A DNA stretch of 64,000 nt from Synechococcales cyanobacterium C42_A2020_086 (lineage in GTDB: Bacteria > Cyanobacteriota > Cyanobacteriia > Elainellales > Elainellaceae), in assembly GCA_015272325.1 (NCBI GenBank), contig JACYLU010000015.1, positions 186,001 to 250,000 on the forward strand, given 5' to 3'. How positions within the stretch are numbered: position 1 is the first letter of the stretch; each line of letters opens with the position of its first letter. The notes under the pieces were generated by a model. The model had not been told where the DNA came from. It did no database searches and was given only the letters and a program-made list of their open reading frames with translations. Position numbers and translations under genes: made by a program. Positions 16,850-26,713 of this stretch are shown piece by piece.

Positions 16850-17525
16850 TGGAAGTCGAATGGCACTGACAGAAGGTGTATCAGGCAGGCCGCTTAGCTT
16901 TGAGAACTGAGCGAGGCTGTTGCACATCCTGGGAAATGGCTTCGGTCTACGTTTAACAACTCTGGGTTCGACTCGGTGAGGACGCAGGGGGACAAGCTGA
17001 TGAGGAATGACCGCTAACAAAGTCGTGTAGAGCTGCCGTCGAGGTTGATTCGATGCCCTTGCCAGGTGCGGTCTGAACTGATTGAACTGCTGTCGAGTTC
17101 CCTGTAAAGAAGTCCGCAAGACTGGCACATTCTCTGACTGGGCAGCTTGCCACATCAACGTTCGGAGCAAATTGTACGCCAGCATATACATCCAGATTTC
17201 CTTTTGCACCATTGCTGGAGTCTTGGCAACAATCATCTCCATCCTCAGGGTGGTTTTGAGATGCTGGAGATTGACTTCAGTGGCTTGCCAACGCAGTTGA
17301 TAGAGGTCAGCTAAGCTGGCTTTGCGGTAGCGTTGGGCATCGAGTAACGTCGTCACTAGGATGATTGCTTTAGAACGAAATCCAGGCTGTTGAATCAACA
17401 GGTGAACTTCTCTGACGGCAATGCTTTTGGGTAATGCCTCAAACTCTGCTAGCGCCATTGCAGCAGGGCAAGTCAGGGGACGCTGCCACTGCACAAGATG
17501 GTCGCCGTAGTTCGCAGATTCGAGA
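16850..17525 (-). pseudogene. IS4-family transposase, truncated
   Basis: The minus strand encodes the C-terminal part of an IS4-type transposase. The homologous stretch runs from about YGDHLVQWQRP through EFEALPKSIAVREVHLLIQQPGF, then LADLYQLRWQATEVNLQHLKTTLRMEMI and IWMYMLAYNLLRTLMWQA. The Y-(2)-R-(3)-E-(6)-K signature (YQLRWQATEVNLQHLK) is present. The N-terminal DDE half is missing where the element meets the IS110 remnant. At the other end the frame runs on into the integrase remnant, so the 3' end is also altered. Confidence 0.82.
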
Positions 17526-18366
17526 ACTACAAAACCTCGTGGAGTGGCGGCGCAAGTTTGTCGATGATGGTGTGCGTTTGAGCAATCGCATCACCGATGT
17601 ACTCAAGGGCTACTATCCACAAGTACTGGAATGGTTTAGAGATAAGAACACCCTGGTGTTTTGCGATTTTCTCACTCAGTATCCTACGCTTGAAGCAGCC
17701 CAGCAAGCAGAGCCAGAAACCCTGAATCAGTTCTCCATATCGCATCGCTTTAGATACACAAAAACGAATTCTAGACGAGTAGAGAAGATAAAAGCAGCAA
17801 CACCGCTGACGAGCGATAGAGGTATCATTGAGCCATCGCAGATGATTGTCAAAGCATTAGCGTCGCAGTTACGAACATTATTACTGAGCATTGAACAACT
17901 TAATCACAAGATTGAGCAGTTGTTTGCACAAATGCCTGATACCGATTTGTTTGCAGCATGACCTGGAGCGGGAGAACACCTTGCACCTCGATTGTTGTTG
18001 GCGTTTGGCGAAGAGCGTTCTCGCTTTACCACTGCTCAAGACCTATTGCAGTATGCAGGGATTGTTCCAGTGACAGAGCGCAGTGGCAAGAAGGATTGGG
18101 TGCATTGGCGATGGGCTTGTCCCAAGTTTTTACGCCAGAGCTTTGTGGAGTGGGCAGAGCAGTCCAGGCAGCACTCGTTTTGGGCAAAGGCGTTTTATGA
18201 AGCTCAAAAGCGCAAGACGCATCAAGAAGCAATTCGGGCATTGGCGTTCAAGTGGGTACGGATTGTCTAGCGTTGCTGGCAGGACAGGAAGCTCTACGAT
18301 GAGGCAAAATACTTGCTGGCGCTCAAAAAGAAAGGGTCGCCACTGGTAGTTCAACTCGCCCTCTAG
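17490..18366 (+). pseudogene. IS110-family transposase, truncated with two in-frame stops
   Basis: The plus strand carries the C-terminal two thirds of an IS110 transposase in one frame: RELQNLVEWRRKFVDDGVRLSNRI, then LASQLRTLLLSIEQLNHKIEQLF, then PGAGEHLAPRLLLAFGEERSRF (Transposase_20 region). TGA at 17959-17961 and TAG at 18268-18270 break the frame; the last part (CWQDRKLYDEAKYLLALKKKGSPLV) follows the second stop. The N-terminal RuvC-like DEDD domain is missing at the junction with IS4. It is inactive. Confidence 0.85.
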
Positions 18367-18445
18367 CCAGTTTCTTGACCGCTGTCAACCTCAGGGCTTA
18401 TGTTAGCTGGCTGGTATATTTGCAGCATTACTAACAGTTGGAAGA

Positions 18446-20206
18446 TTACGCTTGGACAACAAAATCTGATGCTCGTAGATTCAAACCGTTTTTGAAATCT
18501 GCAAACTGCCCACCCTGACCAAAACCCGGTGCTCTACCGTTCTGATTGTAGAACAGCGCCCCTGTAGAACGGACATAGGTAATCAACGCTCTACTATTTT
18601 TTGCTTGTACGACAATTCTAACAGATTGAAACCTAAGACGATTTCTCCTTAGAGCTGTAGAGGTGGTGCGATCGAGAACGATTTTGTCGGGGCGCTGAAA
18701 ATCAGTAATCACGTCAATGCCCATTAGAGATCGATTGAAACGTCGCCCAATATCAAACACAAACTGATCTGCATCCGCCCCGCCAGTAAGGGTATCCTTG
18801 CCAATTCCACCAATCAAGCGATCGCGTCCGGCACCACCAATGAGAGTATCATCACCATTTCCACCAATCAAAACATCATTACCACCATTCCCATTGAGGT
18901 TATCGTTACCGTCAGTTCCGGTTAGCCTGTCGTTGCCTACATTGCCCGTCAAATTAATACCAAAGGGCATTAATGTGCCGCTTCCTAAATCTCGTAGATA
19001 AATTTGAGGGATAACGACGCCTTCATTATTCATGTTTCGACCATTTGACATGAAGACAATTCTGCGCCCATCACCAGAAATGGTACCGTTGTAGGACTGG
19101 GTACCCCTAAGCCCTGCAACTGGTTCTTCCCCATTTGCATTAACGGACACACGGATTGTTATACCTCTTACAACATCCCGTACAAACACATCAAGAGCAT
19201 TATTAGTATCTCCAAGCACCAGATTGTTAGCAACGGATTGAAATACGACATATCGACCATCAGCAGAAATAGCAGACTTACCAGCACCCAGTGCGCTAGC
19301 GCCATTAGCTTGATTGCCATTAGAGTCTACTGAAACTAAAGTAGTTGTGCGGGTTTGAAGGTCGTGCAAGAAAATATCAGCAACCCCATTTGTATCATTA
19401 GGAACTAAGTTGCTAGCACTGGATGTAAACGCCACATAACGCCCATCAGAAGATAAGTGTGGATTGTTGGAGTCGCCATTTCCACCCGTTGGTTGGCGTT
19501 GGATGTTGATAGACGCAAGATTTGTCATTTGAGTAAGGCGGTCGTAGACAAACACATCGTAGCTAAAGTTGAGAGTTGTATTATTTCCCACCAAGTTGTT
19601 AGCCAAAGAATCATACGCGACAAAGCGACCATCAGCAGATATAGAAGGATTTGAACCCCCAACTGGAACCCCGCCAGTACTAGCAGAAATGAGTGTAGTT
19701 GTACCTGACATAACATCTCGCACAAAAACGTTTCTGCTAGTGCTAGTTGATGAAGTGGATTGAAAGGCAACAAAGCGTCCATCCGCGGAAATGGCAGGTC
19801 TAAATTGAGATTCAAAGGTGTTAGATGGTAGCGGATTACCATTCGAATCTAGTGAAATCCGGGTTGTTGTTCCAGTAGTCGTGTCGCGCATAAACAACTC
19901 ATAATCGCTCCTTGTGTCGTTCGGAACGAGATTGCTCGCATTTGATGCGAACACGACAAAACGCCCATCGGCAGAAATAGCAGGTGACGCCAAAAATGAA
20001 GAATAGTCATTTCCCAATACTTCATCCGAAGAAACAGAAACAAAATAAAATAGACCTGTTACTAAGTCTTGCAAGATAACATCGTCAGATCCATTGGAAT
20101 CTCCAACAAATTCATCACGTTTGGACACATAAGTGATATAGCGCCCATCAGCAGAGATGACGGGGAATTCACCCCAAAGGGTGCCGATGCGAGTTGTGGT
20201 TGCCAT
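18446..20206 (-). CDS. Secreted PD40 beta-propeller protein with RTX repeats
   Basis: From ATG 20206 the product is about 586 residues. Residues 1-430 hold at least seven PD40/TolB-like repeats with the core [23 protein letters not shown]...DVFVRDxxTGTTTxVS, predicting a beta-propeller. About residues 435-500 are glycine/aspartate RTX nonapeptides (GNDxLxGxxGND), which bind calcium. The C-terminal block [12 protein letters not shown]...[15 protein letters not shown] is typical of type I-secreted proteins, so export without a signal peptide is likely. No transporter is adjacent. It is intact among pseudogenes and looks AT-richer than the flanks, so it may be acquired. An upstream TTG (20317) is a weaker start. 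Confidence 0.8.
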   Translation of the reverse strand: MATTTRIGTLWGEFPVISADGRYITYVSKRDEFVGDSNGSDDVILQDLVTGLFYFVSVSSDEVLGNDYSSFLASPAISADGRFVVFASNASNLVPNDTRSDYELFMRDTTTGTTTRISLDSNGNPLPSNTFESQFRPAISADGRFVAFQSTSSTSTSRNVFVRDVMSGTTTLISASTGGVPVGGSNPSISADGRFVAYDSLANNLVGNNTTLNFSYDVFVYDRLTQMTNLASINIQRQPTGGNGDSNNPHLSSDGRYVAFTSSASNLVPNDTNGVADIFLHDLQTRTTTLVSVDSNGNQANGASALGAGKSAISADGRYVVFQSVANNLVLGDTNNALDVFVRDVVRGITIRVSVNANGEEPVAGLRGTQSYNGTISGDGRRIVFMSNGRNMNNEGVVIPQIYLRDLGSGTLMPFGINLTGNVGNDRLTGTDGNDNLNGNGGNDVLIGGNGDDTLIGGAGRDRLIGGIGKDTLTGGADADQFVFDIGRRFNRSLMGIDVITDFQRPDKIVLDRTTSTALRRNRLRFQSVRIVVQAKNSRALITYVRSTGALFYNQNGRAPGFGQGGQFADFKNGLNLRASDFVVQA

Positions 20207-20438
20207 ACAGTAAAAGGTTCTAATATCAACCCTTTCAAGAGCAATTGAGTCACTTTTAATAATACTGAACTCCTTGCTAAATCTTGTCGCTTTTGGTTTC
20301 GGCTGTTTGAATATCAATGGTGATAGTAGCCACAGTAATTACTCTCCTAATGGTTTGAGTAAAGTTCAACACCCACAAGCGACTGACAAGTTTGCTGTAC
20401 AGTTGTAACCAGAGAACGCAGCCAGCTAACTCTTTATT

Positions 20439-21373
20439 AGAGGATGTTTGGAAAGTAGCCAATGCTACCCGTAACTAAAAAAGCTCCCTGGAGCATAGGC
20501 TGGATATTGTCAAAAGTTCGACAGCCCTCCAGGAAGCTATGACTCTAGCCTACGATACAGAACTCACTGCAGAACAATATGAATTGTTGGCATCCCTTTT
20601 TCCCGCTGATGCCACCCCAGGCAGACCCCGCAGTGTCAGCTTGATGGCAGTGATGCAGGGCATTCTCTATGTCCTTGCCACCAGTTGCGCTTGGCGCTTA
20701 CTGCCTCACGACTATCCCCCTTACTCCACCGTCTATTACTACTTTCGCAAATGGCAGAATGATGGGAGTTGGAAACGGATTGATGACCATTTGGTGCAAT
20801 GGGTCAGAGTCGATCAAGATCGTGAACCTAGCCCCAGTGCTGCCAGCCTCGACTCCCAAAGCGTGCCAACGGCAGTGATGATTCACGAAGCGGTGGGCTA
20901 CGACGCAGGCAAGAACATCAAAGGACGCAAACGCTTTACCTTGGTCGATACCTTGGGATGACTGATCAGTGTCAAAGTGGTCGCTGCCAGTGTACCGGAA
21001 CGAGACGGGGCAAAACAATTGCTTGAACAGTTATACCAAGAGCGATCGCGCGTTCCTCGCCTGGTTCATATCTGGGTCGATGGGGGCTTCAACGGGGAGG
21101 ATTGTTGCCATTGGATCATGGATCGGTTTCGTTGGTTGTTAGAGGTGGTCTTACGTCCTGATGGGGTAAAAGGGTTCGTCTTGCTACCGAAGCGGTGGAC
21201 GGTGGAGCGCACCTATGGCTGGTTGCACTGGTGTCGTCGGTTAAACGTCGATTACGAGCGCTTGCCCGCTTCTTCAGAAGCGTTTATTCACAGTGCGATG
21301 ATTCGACTGATGCTGCGAAGGCTCACTTAAAAGCAGGTTGTACCGAGAGACTCAGTATTTCCAAACATCCTCT
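20439..21373 (+). mobile_element. IS5-family insertion sequence (full length, inactive)
   Basis: A 935-bp element bounded by 16-bp perfect inverted repeats: AGAGGATGTTTGGAAA at 20439-20454 and its complement at 21358-21373. A TA follows both termini, consistent with the short target duplication of IS5 subgroups. It carries one transposase gene with an internal stop. The right end abuts a LysR gene remnant; no matching LysR start lies on the left. Confidence 0.88.
20539..21330 (+). pseudogene. IS5-family transposase with internal TGA
   Basis: The two halves are in the same frame, split by TGA at 20959-20961 after TLVDTLG. All DDE residues remain: D in SLDSQSV, D in HIWVDGGFNG, E in WTVERTYGW. 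The N-terminus LTAEQYELLASLFP and GRPRSVSLMAVMQGILYVLATSCAWRLLP are typical. A single base change probably turned a leucine codon into the stop. Readthrough cannot be ruled out, but as written the protein is cut to 140 residues. Confidence 0.88.
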
Positions 21374-22046
21374 AAACAACTGCTGTCTCAGGCAGACGTA
21401 GCTATCCAACTGACTAGACGCACGGCTCGTGGTGAGGTGGGACATCTGACCATCGGCTTCACAGAAACCGCAGCCCACACCGTCCTACCGAGATTGGTAA
21501 AAGAATTCTGTAACAATTACCCCAATATCGAACTCACCATGCTAGGCTCTCCACGGAAGCACAGGTTGCTGCCTTAAACGAAGATCAAATCGACATTGCC
21601 TTCATCCTCCCATTGACGAGTGCGGCTTGAATTTACACCCCATTTTGTCAGCAAACTTTGTGGTTGTTTTGCCACAACAACATCCCCTACTACAATGCGA
21701 GAAGATTACGCTAGAAGCTCTAGCCAATGAGTCATTTATCATTCATCCCCGCCAAGAAGGGCCTATTCTCTACGATGGGTTTATCCAAATTTGCCAAACT
21801 GTAGGTTTTTACCCCAAAATTGTCAAAGAATCTATCTCTTTACAAACACGAATCTGTCTAGTTGCTGCGGGCTTAGGGATTACGTTTATTCCCGAAAACT
21901 TACAGTTTTTGGTCGGCAGCGAAGTGGTTTGTAAAGCCTTACAAGACTGTCCAATTTGTCTAAAGTTTGCAGCGGCTTGGCAGCAAAACTCTATCAGCCC
22001 AACCTTGCGTGAATTTTTAAAGATTATGCGCGAAAAGCTTGCCTAA
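21374..22046 (+). pseudogene. LysR-family regulator, N-terminus lost, two frameshifts
   Basis: Only the linker and effector-binding domain remain. The linker starts KQLLSQADVAIQLTRRTARGEVGHLTIGFTETAAHTVLPRLVKEF. Near 21547 the frame shifts to LSTEAQVAALNEDQIDIAFILP, and near 21625 it shifts back to LNLHPILSANFVVVLPQQHPLLQ through to the C-terminus. The winged-helix DNA-binding domain is absent; the IS5 copy sits exactly where it should be, and no LysR start lies on its far side, so DNA was also deleted. It cannot regulate anything. Confidence 0.85.
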
Positions 22047-22136
22047 ACTTGACTAAATTATTTGCTCTGAATTTCTGCCGTAATTTGTGTCTGTGCATTC
22101 GGCTTTGCCATCTTGGAGAGAATCGCCTCATAAACA

Positions 22137-22180
22137 TCCTAAGTCAACACTCTACAAGTCCTAAGTCAACGCTCTACAAA
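22137..22180 (+). repeat. 22-bp tandem duplication
   Basis: The 22-bp unit at 22137-22158 (beginning TCCTAAGTCAAC, ending CTCTACAAG) is repeated at 22159-22180 with two mismatches. It lies in the 352-bp spacer before the ammonia-lyase gene. A 9-bp TTTATAAAG pair follows near 22290. I see no gene in this spacer. Confidence 0.9.
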
Positions 22181-22398
22181 AAACTTTACGATAAACAAAA
22201 TTTTGACACAGACAGATAATCTTACTGGGCGGTTCCTACTGAGATATGGAGCAGCCCAACAAACAAATGGAGCCGAGCGTCGAAAGACTGTTTATAAAGT
22301 TTATAAAGACTATTTATTCAGAGCGTTCCAAATTATCTGCCGCCGCTCACTTTAGCTGTTAGCGTTATAGCAAATATTCTGTTTTTTCCAGGATCTGA

Positions 22399-23388
22399 AT
22401 GTCTGATTCTTCTTTAGAGATGCCGGTGACCTACGCAGCAGTAGCAGCAGCAGCCGATCGCCTGCGGGAGCAAGCCCATCAAACGCCGGTTCTCACCTCT
22501 CGCACCGTCAACAAGCTGACCCAGAGCCAGGTTTTCTTTAAGTGCGAAAACTTTCAGCGCACTGGTTCCTTTAAGTTTCGCGGTGCATACAATGCTCTGG
22601 CGCAGCTTTCGCCTCAACAGCGGCAGCGGGGCGTGTTGACCTATTCGTCGGGCAATCATGCGCAGGCAGTAGCGCTGGCTGGGCAACTGCTCGGCATCAA
22701 AACTACGATCATCATGCCGCAGGATGCTCCGGCGGTGAAGCAAGCTGCGACTCGGGGTTATGGCGCCGAGGTGATGCTGTATGACCGGGCTGAAGTCACC
22801 CGAGAGTTTGTTGCCGCTCAGCTTGTGGCAGAGACGGGCGCAACGTTGATTCCGCCCTATGATCATCCTGATGTGGTAGCGGGGCAGGGCACGACCGCAC
22901 ACGAGCTGATTCAAACCGTAGGACCGCTGGATCTACTGCTGGTCTGCTGTGGAGGGGGTGGGCTGCTCTCGGGCTGTGCGATTGCAGCGGCTGCCTTGAC
23001 TCCAAATTGCCGCGTGATTGGCGTTGAACCCGAGAAAGCTGACGATGCCACCCGCTCTTTCTACAGCAGAACTCTGCAAACTGTTCACAACCCCGATACA
23101 ATTGCCGACGGTGCCCGCACCCCATCTCTGGGAACCATCACCTTTCCGCTGGTGCTGCACTACGTTCATGATATGGTGACTGTCTCCGATGAGGCGCTGC
23201 TCCGTACCCTCTTCTTTCTCTGGGAGCGGCTAAAAATTGTGGTGGAACCCACTGGCGCTCTGGCAGCAACCGCCCTACTCAACGGTCCCATCAGGGCACC
23301 CGGAGCCAAGATTGGCGTGATCATCAGCGGCGGCAATGTTGATATCTGCCAGATTGCGCGGCTGCACTCGCAGATTTATCCAAACTAG
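22399..23388 (+). CDS. PLP-dependent threonine dehydratase / serine racemase-like ammonia-lyase
   Basis: A 329-residue fold-type II PLP enzyme. K59 in FQRTGSFKFRGAYNAL is the Schiff-base lysine. SSGNHAQAVALA is the substrate loop and CCGGGGLLSGCA binds the PLP phosphate. There is no C-terminal ACT domain, so it is not the feedback-regulated biosynthetic IlvA. The length fits catabolic threonine/serine dehydratases, serine racemase or threo-3-hydroxyaspartate ammonia-lyase; the exact substrate cannot be chosen from sequence. It converges on the SRPBCC gene with only 14 bp between stops. Confidence 0.87.
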   Translation: MSDSSLEMPVTYAAVAAAADRLREQAHQTPVLTSRTVNKLTQSQVFFKCENFQRTGSFKFRGAYNALAQLSPQQRQRGVLTYSSGNHAQAVALAGQLLGIKTTIIMPQDAPAVKQAATRGYGAEVMLYDRAEVTREFVAAQLVAETGATLIPPYDHPDVVAGQGTTAHELIQTVGPLDLLLVCCGGGGLLSGCAIAAAALTPNCRVIGVEPEKADDATRSFYSRTLQTVHNPDTIADGARTPSLGTITFPLVLHYVHDMVTVSDEALLRTLFFLWERLKIVVEPTGALAATALLNGPIRAPGAKIGVIISGGNVDICQIARLHSQIYPN

Positions 23389-23402
23389 GTTGATCAATAT
23401 CA

Positions 23403-24011
23403 TCAATATCCAAATAGCTGATCTGCCCGCCGCCGAATCGCCGTTAGGTTAACCGCTAGGTTGCTCTTTAGTCGCCGTTCAATCAACCCAATCGGCATCG
23501 TCCGGGGTGGCAGTACCGAAACTTGGTAGCAGAGCTGAGTTGTCGCTTCAGTTGCCTCAATAGGCTGCAAGATCCAGCTTCCGGAGAAAGCCTTGAAGTC
23601 GCCTTCCACCATTTCGAAGTCGAGCCGATGGGGACACTGCTCGATCATGTCCAGCACCACGCGAGCACAGAACTTGAACTTGAGCAGCGATTGGGTGCCG
23701 ACTTGCTCGATGCGGATGCCGCCTTGAGGATGGGCGATTCGTCGGCTCGTTGCCAGGTTGGGAATAAAGTCGGCGAGGTGGTCATAATCAGTAAGAATCT
23801 GCCAGACCCGCTCTAGAGAATGGGGAATGTGGATACTCGCAGAGAGCTGTCGCCCCCGACCTGCTAAGCGCTCGGTTGTTACCTCAATGGCTTGCAACAG
23901 CGCCGCATCAGAGTAGTCCTCATTGTCCTCTAAGTTCTCATCCTTGCCCTCGGAGATCAGATCCGGCTCGTCGAAGTTTTCGGTCAATAGGGGTTCTCTA
24001 TCGGTACTCAT
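23403..24011 (-). CDS. SRPBCC/START-like (polyketide cyclase/dehydrase) protein
   Basis: From ATG 24011 the product is 202 residues. After an acidic leader it holds a SRPBCC hydrophobic-ligand fold: VTTERLAGRGRQLSASIHIPHSLERVWQILTDYDHLADFIPNLATSRRI, then KFKFCARVVLDMIEQCPHRLDFEMVEGDFKAFSGSWILQP. This is the Polyketide_cyc/COQ10-like family, common in cyanobacteria and chloroplasts, with lipid or chlorophyll-related roles in some members. An in-frame ATG at 24086 would extend it into the 89-bp duplication and is less likely. Confidence 0.82.
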   Translation of the reverse strand: MSTDREPLLTENFDEPDLISEGKDENLEDNEDYSDAALLQAIEVTTERLAGRGRQLSASIHIPHSLERVWQILTDYDHLADFIPNLATSRRIAHPQGGIRIEQVGTQSLLKFKFCARVVLDMIEQCPHRLDFEMVEGDFKAFSGSWILQPIEATEATTQLCYQVSVLPPRTMPIGLIERRLKSNLAVNLTAIRRRADQLFGY

Positions 24012-24036
24012 CACTCTCTCACTGCGGCGTGTCCTA

Positions 24037-24214
24037 TCCTGCTCGTTGATCCTGGTTGAGTCCCTGGCGCTTTTAAAGTCAATCAAGGAAATTAAGCAAT
24101 TGTACTTGCTAATTCCAGCTTAAGCTCCTGCTCGTTGATCCTGGTTGAGTCCCTGGCGCTTTTAAAGTCAATCAAGGAAATTAAGCAATTGTACTTGCTA
24201 ATTCCAGCTTAAGC
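24037..24214 (+). repeat. 89-bp perfect tandem duplication
   Basis: Positions 24037-24125 and 24126-24214 are identical along all 89 bases and directly adjacent. Each copy holds a short hairpin (AGCAA/TTGCT) and, at its right end, the last codon and stop of the upstream histidine kinase. Only the copy nearest the kinase serves as its gene end; the other lies 26 bp before the SRPBCC start. The leader of that gene is therefore doubled. Confidence 0.98.
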
Positions 24215-26326
24215 GATCGTCGGCTCTGCTCCTTCGGGGCATTGGGGTAACCGCAGCGTAAAGCAAGTTTCCCAGAATGTGCTGTGCTCGATCGGAGAGC
24301 TAGTGGCTTCGATGCTGCCGCCCAAGTGCTGCACCAGTCCTTTGACCAGCGCCAGCCCCAACCCGGTTCCCTGGATTGCTTGCTTCGTCACCCCTTGGCA
24401 GCGACGAAATTTGTCGAAAATAAAGGGCAATTCTGCCGCTGGGATGCCCGCCCCCACATTGTGTACTGTAATTTCGATCGGGTGCGTTGAGTGCTGCAGG
24501 TTTTGCTCAACACACAGGCGCACCAAGCTGCCCGCTGTCGAATATTTGCGGGCGTTCGTCAATAGCTCCAGCACAATTCGATTGAGACTCTCTGCCTCGG
24601 TGTAGATGAGCAGCGCTTGGGTAGGTAAATTGAGCGCGAAGGTCAAGTCTGCTTCTGCCCAGATGGTTTCCATCGATTGCACCAGATTGCGAATCAATTG
24701 ACCCACGTCTAGCTTTTGCAACTGCAACGGGGTCGGATTAGACTCTAGCTTTCGCAGCGCTAGCAAGTCATTGATCAGATTGGTTTCCTGGACACACTGC
24801 TGCTCCAGAATGTCCAGGTAGCGCGTCCGCCGTTCGGGAGGCAGATCAGCCTGCCGCAGCATCCGAATGGCCAGAGTCATACTCGTCAGAGGGGTCAAGA
24901 GTTCATGGCTCACCGTGCTCAGAAATTCTTCGCGCTCTTCATTCAGCCGCCGCAATTGTTCCACCTGCTGCCGGGTTTTCTCATACAGTTTTGCCTGCAC
25001 CTCCAGACTGCGCTGAAGTTGGGCGGTCCGCTCCTTGACCACAGCCTGCACCTGCTGCAACGTCCGCGTCTGGATAATTGCCGTACTGAGCTGAGCCGCC
25101 ACCAGCTTCAGGAAAGCCACCTCCTCAGGCAGCCAATAGTGCTGAACGTATTGCACCACTAAACACCCGAGCACTGTCCCCTGATTCTCCAGGGGCACCA
25201 TCACCATCGCTGGGAATCGATCCAGGGCGAATAGCGTTGCCGCTTGACTAACCTCAACCCCCAGAGCAGTTGCCAATCCAGAACTCGACTCCATCTCCTC
25301 TGGCAAGCGGGTCGAAATCACCACCTGCGACTGACCGAGCAGCATCTGCTGACAGAGACAACAGTCTGACGCCCAAAACGAGGGCAGCATCTCAATGGCA
25401 GGCAGGTCTGCCTCTCTTGGTTCTGGGGCTAGCTGCGTCGGTGCTTCTGGTCGGGCAGCATCACCCTGAAGAGCGTTTGCCGTGGGCGGCTGCGGTTCCT
25501 GCTGGCTGACTGCATAGGCTGCTACATTGGCTCGTGCCTTCGGAATGGCGGCCGCTGAACGACGCAGCGGATCAGCATATTTGAATAACAGCAGCATCCC
25601 TTGATGAGCGTGCAGGATCTCCACCACGCCAGCGACCGCTTGCTGATAAATGACATTGAGATCGAGGTTGTTTCGAATTGCTGTAGTCAGCCGATCAATC
25701 AGGGCTTGGCACTGGATCTGGCGCTGGATCTGCTGTTCAAGCTGCGCCTGAGAAATCGTCACCGCAACTTGGGGAGCTAGGGTCTGTAACAGTTGCACCT
25801 CTGATTCCTCCCAAAACCGGGGTTGGGTACTCAATAGCAGCAGTATGCCGTTGCACTGCCCGTGAAGCACAGTTCGAACAGCCAAAATCCCTCGGAAGGG
25901 GAACTGTCGTAGAGAAGCCACTGTGCCGGCAGCGTTCCATTGAGGCTGTAGCGCAGTGGCATCCCAAACATCGCTAATGCTCAAGAGGGGAGCCTCTACA
26001 GCGTCCAGCATCTGTAGACAGGAAAGCAGGTTCGCTGGCAGCGGACTCACCTCCTGTAAGGTGGCAGACCAGCAGATTCCACCGTTGACTCCACCATCTG
26101 AAGAGGCTCCTGCCCCCATACCGACAATACACTGCTCTACTGCCAAAGCTGACCCCACGGCTTGGGCGATCTGAGAAAGGGCAAGCTCAGCCGTTTGACT
26201 ATCTCGCAGCAATCGCAGCAATCGCTGTTCCAAGTCTCCATTCCCATCCACAGCGGATCTCGCGGCAGCGAACGCGTGGGGCAGCGGTGGAGTGGACGGA
26301 TGGGTAGCCATGTCAGAGGGGATCAA
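24209..26326 (-). CDS. GAF-domain sensor histidine kinase
   Basis: A 705-residue soluble kinase without membrane segments. Two GAF-like regions (about residues 35-190 and 205-440) precede a coiled coil and HisKA with the phosphorylatable histidine near 474 (FLSTVSHELLTPLTSM). The HATPase domain has LTNARKYS near 595 and GTGLGLALVKGLVQHLGGSI near 660. It probably senses a small ligand or light through GAF and passes phosphate to an unlinked response regulator. M6 (26311) is an alternative start. Confidence 0.9.
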   Translation of the reverse strand: MIPSDMATHPSTPPLPHAFAAARSAVDGNGDLEQRLLRLLRDSQTAELALSQIAQAVGSALAVEQCIVGMGAGASSDGGVNGGICWSATLQEVSPLPANLLSCLQMLDAVEAPLLSISDVWDATALQPQWNAAGTVASLRQFPFRGILAVRTVLHGQCNGILLLLSTQPRFWEESEVQLLQTLAPQVAVTISQAQLEQQIQRQIQCQALIDRLTTAIRNNLDLNVIYQQAVAGVVEILHAHQGMLLLFKYADPLRRSAAAIPKARANVAAYAVSQQEPQPPTANALQGDAARPEAPTQLAPEPREADLPAIEMLPSFWASDCCLCQQMLLGQSQVVISTRLPEEMESSSGLATALGVEVSQAATLFALDRFPAMVMVPLENQGTVLGCLVVQYVQHYWLPEEVAFLKLVAAQLSTAIIQTRTLQQVQAVVKERTAQLQRSLEVQAKLYEKTRQQVEQLRRLNEEREEFLSTVSHELLTPLTSMTLAIRMLRQADLPPERRTRYLDILEQQCVQETNLINDLLALRKLESNPTPLQLQKLDVGQLIRNLVQSMETIWAEADLTFALNLPTQALLIYTEAESLNRIVLELLTNARKYSTAGSLVRLCVEQNLQHSTHPIEITVHNVGAGIPAAELPFIFDKFRRCQGVTKQAIQGTGLGLALVKGLVQHLGGSIEATSSPIEHSTFWETCFTLRLPQCPEGAEPTIA

Positions 26327-26329
26327 ATC

Positions 26330-26713
26330 GTGGTGAATCCGTTAATTTCAATATTCCCAAGAGCACCAGCACTGCACCGTGATCCTGCATCGTAATTAGG
26401 AGGTACCCAAGCAGCCGACTGCCTAGGACTTCGTTGGAGTCTCACAGTAGGGAGCACGTTGACATCTACACCACTGCCTTACCATTACACACTTCTACAG
26501 CAAACGTATCCGTGATTTCCTGCCGAGAGCAGAAACATCCCTTTGCCTTTGGTCGGCTAGGGGCGATCTGTCTTGCCAGGTTTTTTGCAATATTTTTTGC
26601 AATGAGAGTAACCATTAGAGTAATACGAGTGTATGCTTCTAACCAATTGATGTTGATGTATTGATGTCGTTCATCTCGTTGCTCGTTGGTTTTTGCCGGG
26701 TATTGACGTCACT
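26330..26713. other. 384-bp intergenic region before the HerA-like gene
   Basis: It contains the divergent promoters of the histidine kinase and the HerA-like gene. A 12-bp tandem duplication occurs at 26581-26604. The rest is AT-richer and has no supported gene. Confidence 0.5.
26581..26604 (+). repeat. 12-bp tandem duplication
   Basis: TTTTTTGCAATA (26581-26592) is followed by TTTTTTGCAATG (26593-26604), differing only at the last base. Confidence 0.85.

Noticed and set aside
20959-20961. Programmed recoding in the IS5 transposase
   Set aside because: Both halves are in the same frame and split by a plain TGA, whereas IS5 recoding is by frameshift; a point mutation is simpler.
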